DNA of 6,286 bases from an uncultured Collinsella sp. GTDB taxonomy: Bacteria > Actinomycetota > Coriobacteriia > Coriobacteriales > Coriobacteriaceae. The notes beneath the pieces are model-generated. The model searched no databases, was not told where the DNA came from, and was given only the letters and a program-made list of their open reading frames with translations. The stretch is taken from contig URRJ01000104.1 of assembly GCA_900550205.1 (NCBI GenBank), forward strand, positions 1-6,286. Direction: 5' to 3'. This document shows, in pieces, positions 1 through 4,364 of the stretch. Each line of letters opens with the position of its first letter. Within the stretch, counting starts at the first letter, position 1. The position numbers were made by a program, and so were the translations under genes.

Positions 1-62
1 AACGAGCCGCTCGGCTGAGCTGTTCGTTTTGCGAGCGTTATCCCTTGGAGGAACGCGCTTGG

Positions 63-113
63 GCCCCGCTGATCGCGGTTCCTTTGGGGATTGCGGTTGG
101 CGGGGCTTTTGTT
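63..113 (+). terminator. Rho-independent terminator of an upstream plus-strand gene
   Basis: The plus-strand RNA can form one continuous 20-bp helix. GCCCCGC (63-69) pairs with GCGGGGC (100-106), and 70-82 pairs with 87-99 around a TTTG loop (83-86). TTTTGTT follows. Six of the pairs are G-U wobbles that become A-C mismatches on the other strand, so the structure is oriented to the plus strand. It would end a gene entering from the left edge. The only plus frame that stops before the hairpin is frame 1 (TGA at 16-18, last residues NEPLG), too little to identify. Frames 2 and 3 run through the hairpin and stop at 113-115 and 117-119. I see nothing in 114-175. Confidence 0.6.
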
Positions 114-175
114 GAGTAGGAGAGTTTCCGGCGGCGTTGTGCTTGGATTGGCGGATGTGCGCCCGAAATCGGCAA

Positions 176-199
176 CAAAAAAGCCGCCCGAAGGCGGCT
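176..199 (-). terminator. Rho-independent terminator of tRNA-Thr
   Basis: Read on the minus strand, AGCCGCC and GGCGGCT form a perfect 7-bp stem with a TTCG tetraloop, followed at once by a run of T (177-182 read as A on the plus strand). It starts 12 nt past the encoded CCA end of the tRNA, the expected place for its terminator. Confidence 0.88.
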
Positions 200-210
200 A
201 TCTTGTGCAA

Positions 211-286
211 TGGAGCCAGCGACCGGGCTCGAACCGGTGACCCCCGCTTTACGAGAGCGGTGCTCTACCAACTGAGCTACGCTGGC
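211..286 (-). tRNA. tRNA-Thr, anticodon CGT
   Basis: The minus strand folds into a complete 76-nt cloverleaf. The acceptor stem is GCCAGCG/CGCTGGC. The D-arm is GCTC..GAGC with the AGTTGGTA loop. The anticodon stem CCGCT/AGCGG encloses loop CTCGTAA, giving anticodon CGT, which reads the threonine codon ACG. The T-arm ACCGG/CCGGT has loop TTCGAGC. The discriminator base is U and CCA is genomically encoded. It is a single-gene transcription unit with its own promoter (326-354) and terminator (176-199), diverging from the EIIB gene to its right. Confidence 0.97.
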
Positions 287-325
287 GGCCATGTGATGGC
301 GCAACTGAGGCGTCAACGGCTGTCT

Positions 326-354
326 ATGATACGGGACATCGCAAATCCGCGCAA
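326..354 (-). promoter_or_regulatory. Sigma-70 type promoter for tRNA-Thr
   Basis: On the minus strand a -35-like TTGCGC (349-354) and a -10-like TATCAT (326-331) are separated by exactly 17 bp. Transcription would begin near 319, leaving a 5' leader of about 33 nt to be removed from the tRNA precursor. Both boxes match consensus only partly, but their spacing and position are right. Confidence 0.55.
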
Positions 355-403
355 GTGTTCTGACGGCTTTTCTCACTTTAAATGCACTAATATTGGAGGC
401 GTG

Positions 404-442
404 ATGTCTGCGGCGTCCATCTGGCGCTTGACCAGCTGTTGA
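404..442 (+). CDS. Possible 12-codon upstream ORF (leader peptide?)
   Basis: GGAGG (395-399) lies 4 nt before an ATG that opens a 12-codon frame, MSAASIWRLTSC, ending in TGA 51 nt ahead of the EIIB start. The Shine-Dalgarno is better than that of the EIIB gene itself. A TAATAT sequence at 388-393 sits just before it, but it has no good -35 partner. It could be a leader peptide, the remnant of a former gene start, or chance. Nothing in the peptide suggests attenuation, such as repeated codons for one amino acid. Confidence 0.2.
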   Translation: MSAASIWRLTSC

Positions 443-493
443 GTTGGTGGTCGACGTCCCGCTCGTATGGGTCTCAAACAGAATGGGGCAGCC

Positions 494-976
494 ATGGCTC
501 AACCCAAGATCCTTCTCACACGTATCGACGACCGTTTCATTTACGGACAAGACGTTGAGCTGTGGAACGAAGCCGTGGGTTCCAACCTTGTCCTAATCGT
601 CAACGATGAGATCGCGGCAGATTCGCGCCAATGGGCACCCATGAGGGTGGCGGCGCCAGAAGGCGTTTGGACGCGGTTTTTCTCGGTGCAAAAGGCCGTC
701 GACATCATTCATGCCGCAACGCCTCGCCAATTGATTCTGATCATGGTGGCCTCACCCTCCGATGCGCTCGCGCTGGTTAAGGGCGGTGTGCCGATCACCA
801 AGATCAGCATTGGTCATATGCAGGCAGGGGAGGGCAAGCGTCCCGCAACGCCCGCAGTTGCCGTAGACGACACAGACGTCGCTGTTCTCAGAGAGCTGCA
901 AAAGCTCGGCATAGAACTAGAAATCCGCTATCTCCCCAGTTCCGCCCCCGACCCCATCGGCAATCTGTTCAACTGA
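494..976 (+). CDS. PTS EIIB subunit, mannose/sorbose/GalNAc family, lacking the phosphorylated histidine
   Basis: The 160-aa protein matches the sorbose/mannose-family EIIB fold, closest in feel to AgaV-type GalNAc subunits. It opens with KILLTRIDDR (5-14) and has RFFSVQKAVDII (61-72), a GGVPITKISIGHM segment (97-109), and VAVDDTDV (122-129). Normal EIIBs read RIDDRLIHGQV, where the His takes phosphate from EIIA and passes it to the sugar. Here the stretch is RIDDRFIYGQD: the His is Tyr17 (codon TAC, 542-544) and the following Val is Asp20. The frame is otherwise intact and full length. ATG 494 is chosen because it follows a GGGG stretch and matches the family N-terminus; the ATG at 467 has no RBS. 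No IIA, IIC or IID lies alongside; the neighbours are a divergent tRNA and a repeat region. It may be a decayed or repurposed subunit; canonical phosphotransfer is unlikely. Confidence 0.9.
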   Translation: MAQPKILLTRIDDRFIYGQDVELWNEAVGSNLVLIVNDEIAADSRQWAPMRVAAPEGVWTRFFSVQKAVDIIHAATPRQLILIMVASPSDALALVKGGVPITKISIGHMQAGEGKRPATPAVAVDDTDVAVLRELQKLGIELEIRYLPSSAPDPIGNLFN

Positions 977-1041
977 TCCCTTGGGGACGGAGGAAAACGG
1001 ATCATTTTGCCTTCGTAGGGGATCTGTGTGGCGCTGTCCGC

Positions 1042-1195
1042 CAAAACTATGCCGGTTTACTACGATGAATTGCTTATCGCCGAGCATGCCAAATTTGCAG
1101 AGAATAAAACCGCAGGTAGACGAGTTGCTAATTTTTTATAAACCAGCGCGTGGTCGGACATAGTGGGTTCATCGTAGTAATTCGGCATAGTTTTG
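1042..1195. repeat. 154-bp element bounded by 28-bp inverted repeats
   Basis: Positions 1042-1069 and the reverse complement of 1168-1195 are 28 bp each and differ at only two adjacent bases (GT against AA). They enclose 98 bp. Inside the arms the match fades but stays visible for about 20 bp. Read inward from each arm, both sides start with ATGCCG and encode related peptides: MPVYYDELLIAEHA on the plus strand and MPNYYDEPTMSDHA on the minus strand. This suggests two diverged, inverted copies of one ancestral sequence. I see no target-site duplication. The 65 bp before it (977-1041) reads like intergenic text I associate with Collinsella repeats, which I cannot verify. A T-run at 1133-1138 after a weak stem could act as a poor plus-strand terminator. 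Confidence 0.7.
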
Positions 1196-1237
1196 TTATG
1201 TCACCAATTCGGTGGCATCGAAAAGAAGGATTTAGGC

Positions 1238-1306
1238 ATGAAGCAGCGCCCGTTGGCGGTGGTGCCGGCGGGCGTTGCTGTGCGAGATGTCGCGTTGTGG
1301 GCCTAG
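1238..1306 (+). CDS. Short 22-codon ORF with strong RBS, possible truncated gene start
   Basis: AGAAGGA (1224-1230) is well spaced before ATG 1238. The 22-aa product begins MKQRPLAVVPAGVAVRD and ends in ALWA. Its TAG (1304-1306) overlaps the TAG of convergent galM (1303-1305 on the minus strand) within one CTAG. I recognise no family. The hydrophobic run and good RBS would fit the 5' end of a gene whose body was lost. A real micropeptide or a chance ORF is equally possible. Confidence 0.25.
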   Translation: MKQRPLAVVPAGVAVRDVALWA

Positions 1307-2355
1307 TGCCTCATAAAGTGGTATTCGATCATATTGCTGTAGGGGTGACCCGGACCCACAATGCCCTGCGGGAACAGCGGCTGGTGCGGCGTGTCGGGGT
1401 ACATCTCGGCCTCGAGGGCAAAGCCGGCGCCCCAGCCATAGTTGGCATCGTCCTTGGCGTGCTCGTCGCCCAGCCAGTTGCCGGTGTAGAGTTGCACGCC
1501 CGGGGCGGTGGTGTAGTAGTCCAGCTCACGACCGGTCCACATCTCCTCGACATGTAGGGCGCGACGCAGGTTGCGGCCGTACTGATAGCCATCGATGCAC
1601 AGGCAGTGATCGTAGCCACGGGCCTGCTTAATCTGCGGGTCGTCGGCCTCCATGCCGGGTGCGACGGGGCGCAGCTCGCGAAAGTCAAACGGTGTTCCCT
1701 CGACCGGAGCGATTTCGCCGGTGGGGATGTTCTGCTCGTTAATGGGCAAGTAGTGGGCAGCGTTGGCGATAAAGAAGTGCTCACAGTCCATGCCGGCGTT
1801 ATGGCCGGCAAGGTTAAAGTACGTGTGGTTGGTCATGGACACGTAGGTGGCGCGGTCGCTCTCGCAACCATACTCGATGCGGAAGACGCCGGTGCGCGTA
1901 ACGGTAAACACAGCCGTAAAGATTCGGTTGCCGGGCAGGCTCAGCTCGCCATCCTTAAGCGAGGTGGTCATGCGCACGGCGTTGTGAGTCTCGTCGAGCT
2001 CAACGTCCCATACGCGCTTGTGCAGACCATGCTCAAGATCGCTGTGCAGGTTGTTGACGCCTTCGTTGGCCGGCATGTGCCAGTCCGTGCCGTCGATGGT
2101 GATCGTGGCGCCCGCGGTGCGGTTTGCCACGGGGCCGATGGTCGCGCCAAAGCAGGCGGGGTTGTCAAAGTAATCCTCGAGCTTATCGAAGCCCAGCACC
2201 ACATCGCGCACGTTGCCGGGAATATCGGGCACATCGATACCCAGCACGGTGGCGCCATAGTCCATAATGCGAACGCAGATCTCGGGCCCGTTGAGGGTAT
2301 AACGATGAACGGAGGTGCCGCACGGCGCGGTGCCGAAAAGCTCGGAAGTGATCAT
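1303..2355 (-). CDS. galM: Aldose 1-epimerase (galactose mutarotase)
   Basis: This cytoplasmic enzyme interconverts alpha- and beta-D-galactose (or glucose) so that free sugar can enter the Leloir pathway. The 350-aa length is typical. Expected family positions are present: Arg79 in ANR, His104 in NNLH, His177 in TNHTYFNL (the likely acid), Asp249 in GYDH, and Glu315 in FALEAEMYPDTPHQP (the likely base). The start at 2355 is preferred over an in-frame ATG 60 bases upstream, because AGGA stands 5 nt before it and the family begins near here. It diverges from the DeoR-family repressor with a 206-bp shared promoter region, so co-regulation is plausible. Its 3' end meets a short convergent ORF, and I see no good terminator. 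GalM does not act on phosphorylated galactose, so its pairing with a LacR-like repressor is noteworthy. Confidence 0.94.
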   Translation of the reverse strand: MITSELFGTAPCGTSVHRYTLNGPEICVRIMDYGATVLGIDVPDIPGNVRDVVLGFDKLEDYFDNPACFGATIGPVANRTAGATITIDGTDWHMPANEGVNNLHSDLEHGLHKRVWDVELDETHNAVRMTTSLKDGELSLPGNRIFTAVFTVTRTGVFRIEYGCESDRATYVSMTNHTYFNLAGHNAGMDCEHFFIANAAHYLPINEQNIPTGEIAPVEGTPFDFRELRPVAPGMEADDPQIKQARGYDHCLCIDGYQYGRNLRRALHVEEMWTGRELDYYTTAPGVQLYTGNWLGDEHAKDDANYGWGAGFALEAEMYPDTPHQPLFPQGIVGPGHPYSNMIEYHFMRH

Positions 2356-2383
2356 TTGGTTCCTAACATCGAGGTATTTCGGA

Positions 2384-2403
2384 CAAACTGTAGCGCGAAC
2401 AGG
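2384..2403 (+). promoter_or_regulatory. Candidate LacR operator, galM side
   Basis: CAAACTGTAGCGCGAACAGG closely matches, in inverted orientation, the motif at 2509-2526; the main difference is a 2-bp CG insertion. Its CGAACA half-site resembles that of GlpR, another DeoR-family protein (TGTTCG..CGAACA). It overlaps the expected galM transcription start just downstream of the -10-like GATAAT, where a bound repressor would block transcription. Confidence 0.45.
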
Positions 2404-2415
2404 TGAGATTATCAC
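2403..2415 (-). promoter_or_regulatory. galM promoter -10 region within a small palindrome
   Basis: On the minus strand GATAAT (2408-2413) matches the -10 consensus at five of six positions, giving a start near 2401 and a leader of about 45 nt. No convincing -35 is present. The -10 lies inside the perfect palindrome GTGA-GATTA-TCAC, which could be another regulator site. A short GC hairpin followed by ATTTTT on the plus strand (2419-2443) lies next to it; I would not call that a terminator. Confidence 0.4.
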
Positions 2416-2500
2416 TACACCCCACTAAAGCAGGGGGTATTTTTCTCAAAAAAGTGATGATTGGAGCTGTGCGGGTGTTCATTTTTGACGCGCACGAGTC

Positions 2501-2509
2501 TGATACAAT
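2501..2509 (+). promoter_or_regulatory. Extended -10 promoter of the DeoR-family repressor
   Basis: TGATACAAT is an extended -10 element (TG, one base, then TACAAT). The TTGACG at 2485-2490 is only 13 bp away, too close to serve as a normal -35. Extended -10 promoters can work without one. Transcription would begin near 2516, about 46 nt before the GTG start. Confidence 0.5.
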
Positions 2510-2526
2510 TTGTTCGTTACTGTTTG
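2509..2526 (-). promoter_or_regulatory. Candidate LacR operator, autoregulatory side
   Basis: On the minus strand this reads CAAACAGTAACGAACAAA, the partner of the site at 2384-2403. It starts at the last base of the -10 and covers the expected transcription start. That position suits autorepression of the DeoR-family gene. The two sites are inverted, so each reads TGTTCG..TAC.GTTTG in the direction of its own promoter. Confidence 0.45.
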
Positions 2527-2561
2527 AATGATATGCGCGCAAAGAACGGCGAGGATTCATC

Positions 2562-3326
2562 GTGATTAAGGCAGAGCGACAGGATAAGGTTCGTCAGCTG
2601 CTCGAAGAGCAGGGCACGGTTTCGGTCAAGGAGATTTCGGATGCGCTGGGCGTCTCGGATATGACGATCCGCCGCGATCTTGAGGAGCTTGCGAGCCTAG
2701 GTGAGATTGAGCGCGTGCACGGTGGAGCCCGTAGCGCGCAGGGCCGTCCACATGCTATGTTGCGCCACGAGTATTCGCACAGCGAAAAGCGCACTAAGCA
2801 TGCCGAGGAAAAGCTGCAGATCGCGCGCCGCGCCGTTGAGCTCATCGAGGAGGGCTCGACCATCTTTTTGGGTACGGGCACCACGGTTGAGCAGATGGCC
2901 TCGATGCTGCCGGCGTTTCGCCTGCGCATCGTGACCAATTCGCTTTCGGTGTTTAACCTGCTCGAGGCGCGCGAGGACTGCGACCTGTGCCTCGTGGGCG
3001 GTATGTACCGTCGCCGCACCGCCGCTTTTGTGGGACCAACGGCTGAGGATACCCTGCGTGCGCTGGGTATCGACGCTGCGTTTATCGGCGCCAACGGCAT
3101 TCTGGATGGCGACGTATCTACGTCCAACATGGACGAGGGCCGTATCCAGCAGCTCGCCTTTAGCAAGGCCGACTCGCGCTATCTGATCGCCGATTCCAGC
3201 AAAATTGGTAAGCGCGACTTCTACACCTTCTGTCGCTTGGACAGCCTGGATGCCGTGGTGTGCGAACCGGGTATCGCCGCCGAGAATCGTGCCGCCATCG
3301 AGGAACACACGCGGGTCATCTGCTAG
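2562..3326 (+). CDS. lacR: DeoR/GlpR-family transcriptional repressor, LacR-like
   Basis: The 254-aa length is typical of LacR and GlpR repressors. The N-terminal winged helix-turn-helix spans about 5-58, with the family signature VSVKEISDALGVSDMTIRRD (20-39) and VHGG (52-55). The C-terminal sugar-phosphate domain shows LGTGTT (103-108), VTNSL (124-128), GG.YR (146-150), FIGANG (174-179) and DSSKIGK (211-217). Asp211 and Lys214, and the pair Lys76/Lys84, resemble in spacing the residues of lactococcal LacR needed for the tagatose-6-phosphate response; this comparison is from memory. The start is GTG with GAGGA 6 nt upstream; no in-frame ATG fits. Divergent galM and the nearby lacE-lacG suggest control of lactose/galactose use, but another sugar phosphate could be the inducer. 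The family is certain; the lacR name is tentative. I found no clear terminator after it. Confidence 0.88.
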   Translation: MIKAERQDKVRQLLEEQGTVSVKEISDALGVSDMTIRRDLEELASLGEIERVHGGARSAQGRPHAMLRHEYSHSEKRTKHAEEKLQIARRAVELIEEGSTIFLGTGTTVEQMASMLPAFRLRIVTNSLSVFNLLEAREDCDLCLVGGMYRRRTAAFVGPTAEDTLRALGIDAAFIGANGILDGDVSTSNMDEGRIQQLAFSKADSRYLIADSSKIGKRDFYTFCRLDSLDAVVCEPGIAAENRAAIEEHTRVIC

Positions 3327-3423
3327 CTAATGCTACAGACGATACTTCTGCCCCTGCTGGCGCGGGGATTACCGCTTCACGTTGACGCGCAAATGTGCTC
3401 GGGCCAAGTATTCAGCTTGTGGG

Positions 3424-3729
3424 TTAGACCAGGCGGGCGTAGTCCTGTGACTGATGAAAGACGTGGGCGATATAGATTGTTTCGTGCTCAAACTTATAAA
3501 GGCACACGTAGTTGTTGACGGGAAACGATCGGTAATTACGTGCCGCCAGCTCTTGCATATGCGAGAGGGGACGTAGGAGCGGCTGCTCGCGAAGCAGATC
3601 AAGCTGATATTCAATCTCAGCGACAAAATTGCCTGCTGCACGCGGATTCTTGAGGATTTGGGCAAGGTATCCGACGATACTCTCGTACTCATATCGCGCG
3701 CTTTTGAGGATTACGACGTTATAGGTCAT
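3424..3729 (-). CDS. RelE/ParE-superfamily toxin
   Basis: The 101-aa protein has the length and pattern of RelE/ParE toxins: an N-terminal strand (TYNVVILKSA), two helices (about 11-49), then the beta core NYRSFPVNNYVCLYKF (65-80) and IYIAHVFHQSQDYARLV (85-101). RelE members cut mRNA on the ribosome and ParE members attack gyrase; the sequence alone does not decide which. Its ATG lies inside the end of the antitoxin gene (11-nt overlap). No strong RBS precedes it, so translation is probably coupled to the antitoxin. It is the second gene of a two-gene operon, and 3327-3423 beyond it holds no clear terminator, only a CCCC..GGGG hairpin without a T-run. Functional status is unknown, but the frame is intact. 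Confidence 0.88.
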   Translation of the reverse strand: MTYNVVILKSARYEYESIVGYLAQILKNPRAAGNFVAEIEYQLDLLREQPLLRPLSHMQELAARNYRSFPVNNYVCLYKFEHETIYIAHVFHQSQDYARLV

Positions 3730-3985
3730 ATTTGTCTCGTATCGCGGTCGCGAAGGAGTCGTAGTCGCTGTAGTCGCCTTGCGATATTTCGTCTTCTGCC
3801 AACATCATACGAGACAGCAGTTTTGCCTTGGCGATTTCTTCTTGCATGAGGCGATACTGGTCGCTGCTGATGCAGTGCATGGTCTCGTAGCCGTTCTTGG
3901 TTACGGTGACGTCGCGCTCAGACTCAACAAGTGCGGTGAATGTGGCAGTGTCCTTCATGTCTCGGACGGGCACACAAGCGGACAT
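3719..3985 (-). CDS. Phd/YefM-family antitoxin
   Basis: The 88-aa protein shows the Phd/YefM pattern. The N-terminal DNA-binding part contains VPVRDMKDTATFTALVESE (5-23) and the hallmark turn VTVTKNGYETMHCISSDQY (26-44). An acidic C-terminal region (about 63-88, with EDEISQGDYSDYDSF) would wrap and neutralise the toxin. The start at 3985 is set by an excellent RBS, AAAGGAGG, 5 nt upstream; the in-frame ATG 36 bases earlier lies on top of the promoter. It is the first gene of the toxin-antitoxin pair, the usual order. The complex should repress its own promoter, which carries a matching palindrome at 4003-4022. Confidence 0.9.
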   Translation of the reverse strand: MSACVPVRDMKDTATFTALVESERDVTVTKNGYETMHCISSDQYRLMQEEIAKAKLLSRMMLAEDEISQGDYSDYDSFATAIRDKYDL

Positions 3986-4002
3986 GGGTACCTCCTTTGC
4001 GT

Positions 4003-4022
4003 CGTGGCATAATTGTACCACG
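4003..4022 (-). promoter_or_regulatory. Toxin-antitoxin promoter with overlapping operator palindrome
   Basis: The inverted repeat CGTGG-10 bp-CCACG frames an extended -10 on the minus strand: TG, one base, then TACAAT (4012-4017). Transcription would start near 4005, about 20 nt before the antitoxin ATG. A palindrome covering the -10 is the classic location for autorepression by a toxin-antitoxin complex. The -35 is weak. Confidence 0.6.
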
Positions 4023-4053
4023 GCGTGTCCAAGCGACCGGTACCGTCGAATCG

Positions 4054-4108
4054 TCTCAATCTGTAACAGTTGGGATCGAAAAACTCGGCTAGATGTTACA
4101 GATTGAGA
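4054..4108 (+). repeat. Palindromic 55-bp repeat, copy 1
   Basis: Perfect 15-bp arms, TCTCAATCTGTAACA and TGTTACAGATTGAGA, surround a 25-nt centre that begins GTTGGG, contains GAAAAA and ends GGCTAGA. It is the leftmost of three units in the same orientation and lies about 30 bp upstream of the toxin-antitoxin promoter. Confidence 0.92.
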
Positions 4109-4134
4109 TTAAAGGGATTGACCTGTGGCGTTTG

Positions 4135-4189
4135 TCTCGATCTGTAACAGTTAGACGGTTAAAAGTGGGCTACGTGTTACAGATTGAGA
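4135..4189 (+). repeat. Palindromic 55-bp repeat, copy 2
   Basis: The 15-bp arms match copy 1 except for one change in the left arm (A to G), which becomes a G-U pair in plus-strand RNA. The 25-nt centre again starts GTTAG, carries AAAA in the middle and has GGCTA near its end. The linker from copy 1 is 26 bp and unrelated in sequence, apart from ending in GTTTG. Confidence 0.92.
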
Positions 4190-4210
4190 TATTTCTGCTC
4201 GGGCGTTCTG

Positions 4211-4273
4211 TTTGTCTCGATTTGTAACGGTTAGGGCCGAAAATCCCTGCTAGATGTTACAGATCGAGACAAA
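4211..4273 (+). repeat. Palindromic repeat, copy 3, with extended arms
   Basis: The core unit is 4215-4269, and the symmetry extends by four bases on each side (TTTG/CAAA), giving 19-bp arms. The arms hold two mismatches, both U-G or G-U pairs in plus-strand RNA. At the fifth arm position, copy 1 has A-T and copy 3 has G-C, a compensatory change. The centre starts GTTAGGG, has GAAAA and ends GCTAGA, with an inner AGGG/CCCT stem. The linker from copy 2 is 25 bp. Confidence 0.92.
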
Positions 4274-4292
4274 CGGCCTGCTCGGGTCGAGC

Positions 4293-4342
4293 CAAAACAA
4301 AAAAGGCCGCATGCGAACCCGTGGAGGGATTCGCATGCGGCC
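4293..4342 (-). terminator. Rho-independent terminator of lacG
   Basis: On the minus strand a perfect 13-bp stem, GGCCGCATGCGAA with TTCGCATGCGGCC (arms 4330-4342 and 4305-4317), closes a 12-nt loop and is followed by TTTTTTGTTTTGG. It begins 22 nt after the lacG stop and should end the lactose operon cleanly before the repeat array and the toxin-antitoxin promoter. Confidence 0.95.
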
Positions 4343-4364
4343 GACAGGGAGTATGCGGCAAAAG

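Noticed and set aside
3..119. Plus frame 3 reading with a hydrophobic end, as if a membrane protein C-terminus
   Set aside because: It runs through a 20-bp terminator helix rich in G-U pairs. RNA structure explains this stretch better, though a gene overlapping its terminator is not fully excluded.
137..442. Plus-strand frame of about 100 codons covering the tRNA
   Set aside because: It reads antisense through the tRNA and its terminator and has no RBS. Only its last 12 codons have a plausible separate start.
38..550. Long minus-strand open frame across the tRNA
   Set aside because: It contains the peptide VAQLVEHRSRKAGVTGSSPV, which is simply a translated tRNA, and it overlaps the start of the EIIB gene.
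1606..2406. Long plus-strand frame opposite galM
   Set aside because: It is a shadow of galM, which has the full set of catalytic residues and a good RBS on the minus strand.
2419..2443. Plus-strand terminator in the galM-lacR gap
   Set aside because: The stem is only 5 bp (ACCCC/GGGGT) and there is no plus-strand gene for it to terminate. The T-run may be part of the AT-rich divergent promoter region.
3351..3367. Terminator of the DeoR-family gene
   Set aside because: A CCCC/GGGG stem is present but no T-run follows on either strand.
3330..3518. Short plus-strand ORF after the DeoR-family gene
   Set aside because: It has no RBS, overlaps the end of the toxin gene antisense, and has no recognisable pattern.
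4054..4273. CRISPR array
   Set aside because: There are only three units, each 55 bp and palindromic with a variable centre. Spacers are 25-26 bp and no cas genes are in the window. A dispersed palindromic repeat fits better.
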